Shown piece by piece: positions 34,874 through 43,927 of a stretch of 64,000 bases of DNA (positions are counted from its first letter, which is position 1; each line of letters opens with the position of its first letter). The translations under genes were made by a program, and so were the position numbers. The notes under the pieces are model-generated. The model was given only the letters and a program-made list of their open reading frames with translations, was not told the DNA's origin and did no database searches. The stretch comes from Ruminococcus sp. (GTDB taxonomy: Bacteria > Bacillota > Clostridia > Oscillospirales > Acutalibacteraceae), in assembly GCA_017473955.1 (NCBI GenBank), contig JAFUIK010000049.1, positions 1-64,000 of the forward strand, written 5' to 3'.

Positions 34874-35263
34874 TTAATCTTTTAACTCTTTTTTTATCTG
34901 TGTTGTACTAATCTCCGGTGTGCGAGGTAAATAAACAACCTCGCAGTAATCCTTAAGAAAGTCAAACTTGCCTTCCCAGTCGTCTCCCATAACAAAAGTA
35001 TCGACATGATACTCTTTAACATCGGAAATTTTCTGTTCCCAGTTTTCTTCAGGGATTACGAGATCAACGTATCTTATAGCCTCCAACAAGCTTTTTCTCT
35101 GTTCATAAGTAAAGTAACATTTCTTTTGCTTCTCATTCCAGTTGAACTCGTCTGTTGATAAAACCACTATCAAATAGTCGCCATACTGCTTGGCTCTTCG
35201 CAACAGATTAATGTGTCCGTAATGAAGCAAATCGAATGTGCCATATGTAATAACTCTTTTCAT
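34874..35263 (-). CDS. tagD: Glycerol-3-phosphate cytidylyltransferase TagD
   Basis: A 129-residue cytoplasmic enzyme that makes CDP-glycerol from CTP and glycerol-3-phosphate. The N-terminus has Thr-Tyr-Gly-Thr-Phe-Asp-Leu-Leu-His-Tyr-Gly-His (HxGH at 14-17). Later come the Arg-Lys-Ser-Leu-Leu-Glu-Ala-Ile-Arg helix, Met-Gly-Asp-Asp-Trp and Arg-Thr-Pro-Glu-Ile-Ser-Thr-Thr (RTxGISTT-like), all typical of TagD. The adjacent upstream gene encodes a CDP-glycerol glycerophosphotransferase, so glycerol phosphate is almost certainly added to a wall or capsular polymer. Confidence 0.94.
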   Translation of the reverse strand: MKRVITYGTFDLLHYGHINLLRRAKQYGDYLIVVLSTDEFNWNEKQKKCYFTYEQRKSLLEAIRYVDLVIPEENWEQKISDVKEYHVDTFVMGDDWEGKFDFLKDYCEVVYLPRTPEISTTQIKKELKD

Positions 35264-35283
35264 TATTTATCCCTACCTTTATT

Positions 35284-36855
35284 TCAGGTCAATTTTTCAG
35301 GCCAGCGTTCAGCCGAATATCTAACCGCTAGCGGCAAGTGTTTACTCTTTGCATAAACGAGACCAATATTTATATCTCCCCATATTCTTCTTTGTTCTCG
35401 TCTAGAGTAATAAATAGATTTATCTAAACCTCTTTGACTATCCATTAATCTACACCAAAAAATTCCAAACTTCTCTTTAAATGATATTTTATCCGTTTGG
35501 TATAAAGTCAAATACTCCAGTTGGTTCCAACAACTCACTGTTTTGTATTTTCTAGATTTTCTTTCTGGTGAAAACACAAACCTGTAATTTTCACCATTAA
35601 GCTGCTCTTTTATTCTGTTCAAATAGTCATCATCGACCTCAAAATCGATGATATACAAATCAACAGGTGGAGTAGTTTTGCTTTTATTATCGGAAAATAG
35701 CAGTTGCACTGCTTGTTCACTGGCATTAATAGAATCGTAAGCACAAAACTTGTCAATAAAATCAGAATACTCAGTAACTTTAGGGTTCTTGATATATTCT
35801 AACAACTCATCGTAGTTATATGCTGTGTCAAACGGTAAGCTATCCTCAACTTCACTATACACTCCGCGACTACTGAAGTACTCTTCTTTATCATACTGAT
35901 AAAGCACTATCCTACTACCGGCATTTGCAAAATCGAAAAATACACTTGAATAATCAGTTATTAGTATATCAATTGCATTTAAAAACTCATACACCTCAAT
36001 ATCATCAGGCATATTATAGCAATGCTTGAACTCTTGATTCGCCTTTTGCATCGCAGGATGAAATTTCACAAATACTTTGTACTCACTACCTAAATCCTTT
36101 GCTAATCTCTCAATCTCTGTCACCTGATCAACGTCGTCAACACCACAGGCAGTTCCTCGCCAAGTTGGCATATATAATATAGATTTACACTGCGTAAGTC
36201 CATATTTTTCCTTTATCTTACCACGTGAATCTTGGTCAAAAAAAACTGAATTTCTGGGATAACCACCTAGAACTAACTCACCCTTCATAATATCGTGTAC
36301 GATATATTCTTCTTCATACACTCTTTTAGTCAGTTCGTTTGGAGCTATAAGGTAGTCACACATCAAAAAGTTTCTTTGACCGTTATTGAGTGCAAAAGGG
36401 TCACCTGCAACACTTCTGCCTAACGTTTTAAGTGGTGTGCCATGCCAGGTATTAAGATACACCTGTCTAGACTTCTTTATAAAATTAATATTAAATGTAA
36501 CATTATTCACAAGATACTTGGAATGGCATAAAAAATAGATGTATTCATCCGAGTCAAGCTCTACTATTTTTACTCTATCATCAAATAGGCCCTGTTTATT
36601 AAGGTAAGATTTAAGCTGAAAAGGCACCTTGTGTGCAATAACCAATTTGTATTGCTTATACTTTTCATCACTAAAAATATGATGATAAATATAGTACGGA
36701 TTCCCCTGAAAGTTTGTTCCATTAAAGGACTGAAAAAACACTGTATCATCCAGTAAAATATCGTCCTCATAATATTTTGCATATACCCAATACCTACTTT
36801 TATGGGTATTTATCATACCGTCTATACGTGCTTTTATACTGTTAAAAATTCTCAT
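35284..36855 (-). CDS. CDP-glycerol glycerophosphotransferase (TagB/TagF family)
   Basis: A 523-residue peripheral membrane transferase. Core motifs: Asn-Thr-Trp-His-Gly-Thr-Pro-Leu-Lys (about 135), Tyr-Met-Pro-Thr-Trp-Arg-Gly, Phe-Val-Lys-Phe-His-Pro and Ile-Thr-Asp-Tyr-Ser-Ser-Val-Phe-Phe-Asp-Phe-Ala. The two conserved histidines (WHG and HP) are catalytic in TagF. About 130 extra C-terminal residues follow the core. It moves glycerol phosphate from CDP-glycerol to a sugar or growing chain. Primase and polymerase types cannot be separated by eye. GAGG precedes the ATG by 5 nt; tagD lies 20 bp downstream. Confidence 0.88.
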   Translation of the reverse strand: MRIFNSIKARIDGMINTHKSRYWVYAKYYEDDILLDDTVFFQSFNGTNFQGNPYYIYHHIFSDEKYKQYKLVIAHKVPFQLKSYLNKQGLFDDRVKIVELDSDEYIYFLCHSKYLVNNVTFNINFIKKSRQVYLNTWHGTPLKTLGRSVAGDPFALNNGQRNFLMCDYLIAPNELTKRVYEEEYIVHDIMKGELVLGGYPRNSVFFDQDSRGKIKEKYGLTQCKSILYMPTWRGTACGVDDVDQVTEIERLAKDLGSEYKVFVKFHPAMQKANQEFKHCYNMPDDIEVYEFLNAIDILITDYSSVFFDFANAGSRIVLYQYDKEEYFSSRGVYSEVEDSLPFDTAYNYDELLEYIKNPKVTEYSDFIDKFCAYDSINASEQAVQLLFSDNKSKTTPPVDLYIIDFEVDDDYLNRIKEQLNGENYRFVFSPERKSRKYKTVSCWNQLEYLTLYQTDKISFKEKFGIFWCRLMDSQRGLDKSIYYSRREQRRIWGDINIGLVYAKSKHLPLAVRYSAERWPEKLT

Positions 36856-36906
36856 ACAAGCCTCATATTAACAAACATCTTTATCATATAAAAAGTCACT
36901 GAAAAC

Positions 36907-38436
36907 TCAAGTTCTTTTTGGAAACACCTTTGAAACAACACCAAATATCAAATTCTTCTCCTCCTTGTTCATACAAACAAAAACACTGTAAACAAGGAAT
37001 ACTGTAGTAAACAAGAAAATTTTAACTATTAACCATAGCCACCCTTGTGTTGGCAATAAATAATTTATCGCAACACCAACCAGAACTGTTGGTAAAAGCT
37101 TTATCGTCAACCCTAAGATATTCTTCCAAAATCGTCCTATACCTAAGTGGATCTTTTTAGCATAAAACCAATTAATTACTATCCCACTAGTTACTAGTGT
37201 AGTAACAGCAGTACAAACCGCACATCCTAAAGGCCCATATTTCAATCCTGCCGGTATTGACAAAACAACATTTAAAACTGCACATAAAACATATACTATT
37301 GATCTAAACTGATGCTTATTTAAGGCCTGGATGACTAACACCGCAATCGTTTGGCTTTTTGGAATCACTTGTGGCACAATCAATACTAATGCAATCCAGT
37401 ACGCTACTTCATATCCCTCTCCTGCCCAAAGTGCTATGAACTCCTGACCGAAAATCGTAAAACCTACGCACATCAGAAACATTATGAAGTACTGTATTCT
37501 TCCTATACGAATCATCAAATCAGTCATATCGTCCATCGAGGCACCTTTAGTTATTCTAGTTGTAACCCTAGGGAAGAATACACTACCTACAACAGCAGGT
37601 ATTTGCTGAACATATGTATTAATCGTATAGCCTATTGTATAAACAGCAACAGCGACCTCACCGCTGATAATACCAAGTATTACAGTATCTGCGTTGTCGT
37701 TGAGCTGTCCTACTACCGAACCTAAGAAAATAAAGAACGAATACGAAACAATTTCTTTGAGTATAGAAAAGTCCATCGACTTCGGGTTCATTGTAATTTT
37801 AACCTTAAGCACTTTTCTAACGTAAATCACATTCGCTATGTTAAGCATCTGTTGTAACACAAAAGTAACAACAGAAAGGGCGATAGCTTTGTATCCCCAG
37901 ATAAGTAGTGGAATCATAACCACAGGCTTTAATAGCGTATAAATAAGATTAGTCACTTTAACAAAAGTGAATCGCTCGTGAGCTGTAATTATCGCACTAT
38001 ACGGTTGTAAAAAGAAAGTTAAACCAAGGTTTATTACCATGAACATAATAATAACCTTAAGTTCAAAATAACCTTGTGCACCGGTAGATACTGTGTAAAA
38101 ACGATCAGAAAATACACATATTATAGCACCGACAATAGTTATCAGAACAGACAAAATGCCGTAAATGTACATAAACATTCCGTACATCGCAGAAGTTTTA
38201 TCTGAATTACCCTCTGCCCTGTATTTTGCCGAATATCTAACAACAGCATTGCCAAAACCAAACTCCGCCAGACTGAGATAGCTTATCGCAGCGTGACCCA
38301 TATTATACAAGCCATATTGCTGAGCACCAAGGGAGCTAAGCAAGAATGGTGTGTACAACACAGACACAATAATATTAGCTACCATCGTTATGTATGAAAA
38401 AATAATACCCAGCTTAAGATTTTTATTATCATTCAT
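36907..38436 (-). CDS. Oligosaccharide flippase (Wzx-like, MATE/MOP superfamily)
   Basis: A 509-residue integral membrane protein with about 12-14 hydrophobic helices. It begins Gly-Ile-Ile-Phe-Ser-Tyr-Ile-Thr-Met-Val and contains Gly-Leu-Tyr-Asn-Met-Gly and Leu-Ala-Glu-Phe-Gly-Phe-Gly-Asn-Ala-Val-Val-Arg-Tyr, a hallmark of polysaccharide exporters. It should flip the undecaprenyl-linked repeat unit outward before polymerisation by the Wzy-like gene next door. The DNA from here to about 46 kb is visibly more A+T-rich than the housekeeping genes around it, suggesting acquired origin. Confidence 0.86.
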   Translation of the reverse strand: MNDNKNLKLGIIFSYITMVANIIVSVLYTPFLLSSLGAQQYGLYNMGHAAISYLSLAEFGFGNAVVRYSAKYRAEGNSDKTSAMYGMFMYIYGILSVLITIVGAIICVFSDRFYTVSTGAQGYFELKVIIMFMVINLGLTFFLQPYSAIITAHERFTFVKVTNLIYTLLKPVVMIPLLIWGYKAIALSVVTFVLQQMLNIANVIYVRKVLKVKITMNPKSMDFSILKEIVSYSFFIFLGSVVGQLNDNADTVILGIISGEVAVAVYTIGYTINTYVQQIPAVVGSVFFPRVTTRITKGASMDDMTDLMIRIGRIQYFIMFLMCVGFTIFGQEFIALWAGEGYEVAYWIALVLIVPQVIPKSQTIAVLVIQALNKHQFRSIVYVLCAVLNVVLSIPAGLKYGPLGCAVCTAVTTLVTSGIVINWFYAKKIHLGIGRFWKNILGLTIKLLPTVLVGVAINYLLPTQGWLWLIVKIFLFTTVFLVYSVFVCMNKEEKNLIFGVVSKVFPKRT

Positions 38437-38542
38437 TTAAGACTTTTCGCCTCCGTTGTTAGGTTTAATTACAAAAAACTAAATAAGATTAAGATATATC
38501 TAAGGATTCAAATATCACAAATAAAATACGTTAAATGTAAAC

Positions 38543-39730
38543 TCACATAAGCTTATTATTTATAACTTTGTTCTTGTTTCTATATACCAACATCCATGTA
38601 AACATCATCCAAAAAAGACCAGCTTCTGTACTACCAACAGCAAATAAAAAAGACTCTCCATATGCAACTATCAGTTACGAAATCATAATTAATATACACA
38701 GTAACACTTCAAAAGAATGTGTGTTTTCAATGTTCTTTGCATAAATGTTCACAAAACTAACAAACGTAAAAATACTATATCCACCAAGAACTACTACGCC
38801 CCAAACGCCCGTCTCTGCTAAAATAGTTAAATAACTATTATGAAACTGGAGACCAGGAGGATCATTAAAAAGGTCAGACATAGAATAACCGCATCCAAAA
38901 ACAGGGTATGTTCTCCACAAGTTTAATCCAACATCCCATATATCTCCTCTATCAAAACCGCCTTCTTCTAACAATCTGTCTAATGCTGGTATATCCAAAA
39001 AAGCCAACTTACCAGAAAAAAGCAAATACAGGACAAAGCAAGAGCATCCCACTACTGAAAATCTCCTCAATACGCTATTGGAACGCAAAAATACAAAAGC
39101 GACACAAATCACAGCAAATGACAAAAATGCACCTCTAGAAGCTGAAAGGAACAGAGTCCAAATGCTTAATATAGCTGTCAAAATAAAAAACCATTTTTTA
39201 CACTTGTCCGACTTAATATAAAAATAAATTGATGCCGCAAAGGACAAATCTGAATATATACCCAGTGTGTTTGCGTTAGTGGTTATTCCTGTAGCTCTAC
39301 TACTGTTATAATATCCGAATCCTGTAACAATAGCAATAATACTCTGAAACTCAAAAATAAGAACCACCACCATAACTAACGTTAGCATATGGAACATCTC
39401 TTCTTCAGTTTCTAAACTTTGAAAAAAAACATACAAACCCCACACGACATATATAAATGACATAAATTTTACAAATGATTCAGTAACATCAACACTTAAT
39501 AAAACCGAAGGGAATGTTGCAATTAGAAAGACACATATCATCGTCGGAGGCTTTAACACCTCACAACCACTATTTAATAATGCTAAAAATACGAGTATTC
39601 CAATCAATAACCACCTAAGCATTTCGGCAAAAGGTACTCTGAAATATGCAGAGTTCAATGAAAAAAACACCCATACAGTAACAAAAAATATCGTATTTTG
39701 GAAACTAGGTAGCTTAGCTTTGTTTAACAT
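38543..39730 (-). pseudogene. Wzy/O-antigen-ligase-like polymerase with in-frame stop near the C-terminus
   Basis: A hydrophobic protein of about ten helices in the O-antigen polymerase/ligase family. The large loop carries Phe-Asp-Arg-Gly-Asp-Ile-Trp-Asp and His-Asn-Ser-Tyr-Leu-Thr-Ile-Leu-Ala-Glu-Thr-Gly, the usual Wzy/WaaL signature. The frame stops at TAA 38675-38677 after Leu-Ile-Met-Ile-Ser, giving 351 residues. The same frame stays open for 43 more codons to TGA 38543-38545 and encodes Glu-Ser-Phe-Leu-Phe-Ala-Val-Gly then a membrane helix, exactly what family C-termini look like. One base change (GAA to TAA) would explain it. Start ATG 39730 (GGGAG 9 nt upstream) overlaps the preceding gene's end. 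The protein may be partly active or dead. Confidence 0.82.
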
Positions 39731-40832
39731 CTTCAATTGCTCCCAAAAAAACCTTTAAATAATAATTATAATTCCATTGACTAATCTTATTAACAGCAAA
39801 TCTACTGGCACTTGCAATATCTAATTCTATAATGCTTTCTAATTTCTCCAGTAAATCATAAACATTATCACTTTCAAATATATAACCATTATTGCCAGTT
39901 TCTATTAGATCCTTTCTACATCCAACATCAGACGAAACAACTGCTGGCAACCCCAACGTCATCGCTTCATTTACAACTAATCCCCAAGGCTCAAAAACAG
40001 AAGGCAATACAAACACATCAGAAGCTTTATAGTATCTTACTATTTCAGGGAATGTAATATATCCCTTAAAATAAACATCTTGAACGCCACTATCTCTTAC
40101 TTGTTCTTCCAGTTCAGTCTTTAGGGTTCCATCACCCACAATAATAAGTGCCACATTATCATTGTTTTTTTTCAGCATACTAAAAGCTTTCAAGAGCAAC
40201 GAAACATTTTTTACATGTTCTAACCTTCCTACAAAAAGAAATGTTATCTTGTTAAGTATCCCAAGCTCCTGTTTAAGCTTTTCTTTAGACGGTAATTTTA
40301 TCTCCTCTTTATTTAACCTATCTAAACTAACCGACATTGGCATAATATAATTCTTCTCTTCCGGAATTCCGTAAAAAATGAAGTTTTCTTTTTGCAGACT
40401 TCCTCCTGGAAAGCCATAACAATAACGATTGCTAAGCATTCTTTTTAAATAGATTTTCTTTAGCAACCTTTTAATCTTATTTTTCGGTATATTTAATGGT
40501 GTATCTGACTCAATAGCATAACGAATTCCATGCTTTTGGCAATATTTAATCGCAACAGTCTGAACCGTACCAACGTAACCATTAATTATACAAAAATCCG
40601 GTTTAAAATCCTTGATAACAGAAATAAACTGCTTTTTTTTATCAAAATTAGTGCCCGTACAGACTATACTATCGGCAGGAAGATTTAAGTCTTCCTTTCC
40701 TGTTACACGTTGTTCACAATAAACATATTTAAAAGTATATGGGGATCTCTCATATACTTCTTTGATTCTATCTAATCCGTATCTCATAGGTTCTACAAAA
40801 AGAACCAATATTTTGTAATTATCTTTTTCCAT
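39714..40832 (-). CDS. Glycosyltransferase family 4
   Basis: A 372-residue GT-B retaining glycosyltransferase. Phe-Leu-Phe-Val-Gly-Arg-Leu-Glu-His-Val-Lys-Asn starts the donor domain (about 193). Ile-Val-Gly-Asp-Gly and Pro-Ser-Val-Phe-Glu-Pro-Trp-Gly-Leu-Val-Val-Asn-Glu-Ala complete the EX7E motif. The Glu-Pro-Trp-Gly variant and Ala-Ile-Glu-Ser-Asp-Thr resemble WbnH/RfaG-like fucosyl or glucosyl transferases. Its sugar is unknown. It overlaps the following polymerase gene and the preceding acyltransferase gene by a few codons, so translation is coupled. Confidence 0.84.
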   Translation of the reverse strand: MEKDNYKILVLFVEPMRYGLDRIKEVYERSPYTFKYVYCEQRVTGKEDLNLPADSIVCTGTNFDKKKQFISVIKDFKPDFCIINGYVGTVQTVAIKYCQKHGIRYAIESDTPLNIPKNKIKRLLKKIYLKRMLSNRYCYGFPGGSLQKENFIFYGIPEEKNYIMPMSVSLDRLNKEEIKLPSKEKLKQELGILNKITFLFVGRLEHVKNVSLLLKAFSMLKKNNDNVALIIVGDGTLKTELEEQVRDSGVQDVYFKGYITFPEIVRYYKASDVFVLPSVFEPWGLVVNEAMTLGLPAVVSSDVGCRKDLIETGNNGYIFESDNVYDLLEKLESIIELDIASASRFAVNKISQWNYNYYLKVFLGAIEDVKQS

Positions 40833-41889
40833 GATTTTTATATAACCTTTTCAAAACTCTGTTATTATACACTATATCTCTAAGGATTTTCCTGCAACGC
40901 CTGTATGCTAAATAATAAATTTTTTGAAATATATTACTGAATAATATGAACTCATAATTATAAAAAACATTACAATCCCATTGCTTTTTATAATCATAGG
41001 CACCTCGCATCATATCCACCTCGTTTATATTACATTCATACGAGGTCTTGATTAAGTGATATCTGATAAAATGTCCTAACTGCAAATTATCCGTTTTTTT
41101 AAATGCCGTCAACCACACATATCTCTTACCATTGAAGTCAAAAAAAATAAGATATGCCACCCTTTTTTCTTGGATCGAAAGTGTCGAAATCTTCATAAGT
41201 TGTTCGTTAGACATTGCTTTAACTATAGGTTTAGCCCACTTTAAATCCGATGTACCTACTCTATCTTCTTGTCTATCAGAATAAATAGCTTCTATATCAC
41301 TCCACACTTCGTCGCTAAACAATTCAATTTCATATTCCAAATCCGATTTCAAACAAGGCTTAATAGCTTTTTTTCTTAAACTCGCACTAACTGCTTTCAT
41401 ATATCCGTCGAAGCTATCATACTCTCCCAAACGAATACCCGCAGTTGGCACTTGCCATAACAAGCATGAAAGTCTGTTATTTGCTTTATACTCATCCATA
41501 AAACTAAATTCACTCGACTTCTGTGGGATACATTTGAGAAAAGCAGTAATTCTTTCTTTCTTCACTTTAAAATTGATTTTTTCTATAAACAGTTCGACTA
41601 TTTCTCTTTTCCTCTCTGACACCACAAACATGCCATAATCAAAGTGCTTATCTCCGATAAACTCAATTTTTTTATTCTTAACTATCATAGGTGCAAATCC
41701 ATATGATTCTTTCCCTTCAAAAGCTTCTAAAATATACAGTTCTACATTTTCTTCTAAATCCTTCCACCAATAATAATTCCATTCCCAAGTTTGAAATGGT
41801 GTTGCATCAACCATACGATAAACTATCTTATTCCATTTATTTCTAACCGATAAGAAACCCTCTTCAGTATTGATTATTCTTAACTCCAT
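40819..41889 (-). CDS. GNAT/FemAB-like acyltransferase
   Basis: A 356-residue cytoplasmic protein of the FemAB/BioF2-like double-GNAT type often found in exopolysaccharide loci. Phe-Gln-Thr-Trp-Glu-Trp-Asn-Tyr-Tyr-Trp-Trp near the N-terminus and Leu-Arg-Lys-Lys-Ala-Ile-Lys-Pro-Cys-Leu in the middle are typical. The C-terminal part has Tyr-Val-Trp-Leu-Thr-Ala-Phe and Asp-Met-Met-Arg-Gly-Ala-Tyr-Asp-Tyr-Lys-Lys-Gln-Trp. It probably acylates an amino sugar; aminoacyl transfer is an alternative. The stop overlaps the next gene by 14 bp. Confidence 0.7.
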   Translation of the reverse strand: MELRIINTEEGFLSVRNKWNKIVYRMVDATPFQTWEWNYYWWKDLEENVELYILEAFEGKESYGFAPMIVKNKKIEFIGDKHFDYGMFVVSERKREIVELFIEKINFKVKKERITAFLKCIPQKSSEFSFMDEYKANNRLSCLLWQVPTAGIRLGEYDSFDGYMKAVSASLRKKAIKPCLKSDLEYEIELFSDEVWSDIEAIYSDRQEDRVGTSDLKWAKPIVKAMSNEQLMKISTLSIQEKRVAYLIFFDFNGKRYVWLTAFKKTDNLQLGHFIRYHLIKTSYECNINEVDMMRGAYDYKKQWDCNVFYNYEFILFSNIFQKIYYLAYRRCRKILRDIVYNNRVLKRLYKNHGKR

Positions 41890-41943
41890 ACAAATTCTCC
41901 CGCTAATAATTCTTATTACTAAAAAACTGTAATTTTATTAAAT

Positions 41944-42690
41944 CTAAACCTCATATACCTCTACATATCGTTTACTAATGTTGCTTGTTAATAGTCTAAT
42001 TCGCTGCAAAATACCTTTCCAATCGTATTTTCCTTTGATTTTATCACCAAACTTCTCTATACTGTCATCGTTTGAAATGCCTATTCTCGGAAGTACGATG
42101 GAATTTAGTCTATTCTCTGATACCCTGCCGTAATAGGAACCCAATATGTATTTATACTTATTTGTTTTTTTTAACTTCAAAATTGATTTTCTGTCATACA
42201 TTCCAAACGGAATACAGAAAGCAGTTGGCTCAAAATCCAGCTCTCTTCTAAGAATGTCTGAAGATGTGTTGACCTCAGTAGACATATCTTCAACAGAATA
42301 TGTTCTAATATCAGTGTGGTTATGCGTATGTGCCTGCATCTCAAAAAGTCCGCTGTCACACAAAGCTCTTGCCATATTCCAGTCCATAAAATGCTCATCG
42401 TTTCCAATATACGCAGTAGGCAGATAAACGTTGCCCTTTATTCCGTACTTCTGCATAATCGAAAAAGCATTATCAAAAACAGTTTTCAAACCATCGTCAA
42501 ATGAAACTATAACCGCTTTTTCCGGCAGTGGATCTGACAATTCTGAAAAAAACAATGTCTGATAACCATTCTCAGACAAATACTTCATTTGCTCTTCAAA
42601 TTTATCCTTTTCAATTTTCTGATAAGAATAGCCTTTACCTTGCTCTACTACCTCATGATAATAAATTATCAAAAGCCTTCTTTTACTCAT
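41944..42690 (-). CDS. Polysaccharide deacetylase (NodB/CE4 family)
   Basis: A 248-residue enzyme with the CE4 core: Val-Ser-Phe-Asp-Asp-Gly (catalytic Asp65 and metal Asp66) and Gln-Ala-His-Thr-His-Asn-His for the two metal-binding histidines, then Pro-Phe-Gly-Met-Tyr. There is no signal peptide, so it probably works on lipid-linked intermediates at the inner face or is exported by another route. It removes N-acetyl groups from amino sugars. The start is placed at ATG 42690; the longer frame would need a TTG codon. Confidence 0.86.
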   Translation of the reverse strand: MSKRRLLIIYYHEVVEQGKGYSYQKIEKDKFEEQMKYLSENGYQTLFFSELSDPLPEKAVIVSFDDGLKTVFDNAFSIMQKYGIKGNVYLPTAYIGNDEHFMDWNMARALCDSGLFEMQAHTHNHTDIRTYSVEDMSTEVNTSSDILRRELDFEPTAFCIPFGMYDRKSILKLKKTNKYKYILGSYYGRVSENRLNSIVLPRIGISNDDSIEKFGDKIKGKYDWKGILQRIRLLTSNISKRYVEVYEV

Positions 42691-42715
42691 ATTTTCACCA
42701 TACCTCAAATTCTGA

Positions 42716-43861
42716 CTAAGCAGTTAACAATTTACGATAGATACTCTCAACCACTTTCGCCGATACATCCCAAGTGTACCCTATTTCTACCTTTTCTCTG
42801 GCTTTTTTCGCCATATTTGAGCGTACATCTTCATCCATCAGCTTTTCTACCGAATATACTATCTGGTCAACATTTTTTATATCAATCAAAAAACCGTCTA
42901 CGCCATCTTCTATTATTTCATCTATGCCGTTGTCCTTGCATCCAATTGCAGGCAGACCGCTTGCCATCGCCTCAAGATAAACACATCCGAGTGCCTCGTA
43001 ATATGACGGCAGAACAAATATATCGCCTTTTCTGACTTCGTTTGCAAGCTCAGAATACGGAATATAGCCTTCAAACTCCACTATGCCGTCAATGCCGAGC
43101 TCTACAGCTAACGCTTTCAGCTCCTGTTCAAGATATCCGCGACCCAATAATTTCATACTGAATCTGTCCGGATATTTTTCATTGAGCACCTTAAGTGCTC
43201 TCAATGTATAATCGTGTCCTTTAAGCGGAATAAGGTTTCCGACAGAGATTATCTTAATCCTGTCGTTTTTATGAGCTTCAGGATGGAAATTTTCAACATC
43301 TACGCCATTATAAGCAACATATGTTCTGTCGCCCATATCCAATCTCTGTGTAACATTGTCAACAACCTTCTGACTTACTCCGATGAACGCATCAGCATTT
43401 GTGTAAACCTTTTTGCTTTCTTCAACAATCTTGTCACAGTTTTTCTTATCCTTGTAGCTGACATCTAAGAATACATCTAAACCGTGTCCGTGTACAATGT
43501 ATTTTTTGTTATACTTTTTCGCAGCATACATCACAGCCTGACCCACAGGTAAAGCCGCATCAGCATGATAAATATCATAACTTTTTAAATCCAATTTTCT
43601 ATCAAGTGAACAGAATAAAGCCTTGCCGGATCTATGAAAATCAGCAGTTCCCGGTATCTTAAAATACTTGATATAATGTATAGTCACACCTTCATATTGC
43701 CAATATTCATCTTTTATTTCCTTGTCGTAAAAGGTATAAGGCACCACAACATCAATATCAACGCCTCTTTTTCTAAGTGCCTTGACCTGTTCGTGAGAAA
43801 ATATACCTTTTTGAGGGAATTTTGGTGTGGGATACATACCCGAAACATATAGGATTTTCAT
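42716..43861 (-). CDS. Glycosyltransferase family 4
   Basis: A 381-residue GT-B glycosyltransferase. It begins Tyr-Val-Ser-Gly-Met-Tyr-Pro-Thr-Pro-Lys-Phe-Pro-Gln-Lys-Gly-Ile-Phe, a classical GT4 acceptor loop. The donor domain has Ser-Val-Gly-Asn-Leu-Ile-Pro-Leu-Lys-Gly and Pro-Ser-Tyr-Tyr-Glu-Ala-Leu-Gly-Cys-Val-Tyr-Leu-Glu-Ala (EX7E). It adds a sugar to the repeat unit; specificity is unknown. It lies 66 bp after the next upstream gene without a terminator, so it remains in the operon. Confidence 0.88.
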   Translation of the reverse strand: MKILYVSGMYPTPKFPQKGIFSHEQVKALRKRGVDIDVVVPYTFYDKEIKDEYWQYEGVTIHYIKYFKIPGTADFHRSGKALFCSLDRKLDLKSYDIYHADAALPVGQAVMYAAKKYNKKYIVHGHGLDVFLDVSYKDKKNCDKIVEESKKVYTNADAFIGVSQKVVDNVTQRLDMGDRTYVAYNGVDVENFHPEAHKNDRIKIISVGNLIPLKGHDYTLRALKVLNEKYPDRFSMKLLGRGYLEQELKALAVELGIDGIVEFEGYIPYSELANEVRKGDIFVLPSYYEALGCVYLEAMASGLPAIGCKDNGIDEIIEDGVDGFLIDIKNVDQIVYSVEKLMDEDVRSNMAKKAREKVEIGYTWDVSAKVVESIYRKLLTA

Positions 43862-43927
43862 ATAAACCTTTCACACTAAGTGCGAAATCTCCTTTGCACA
43901 AAGAATTTTATTTAAACAATAATCTAA

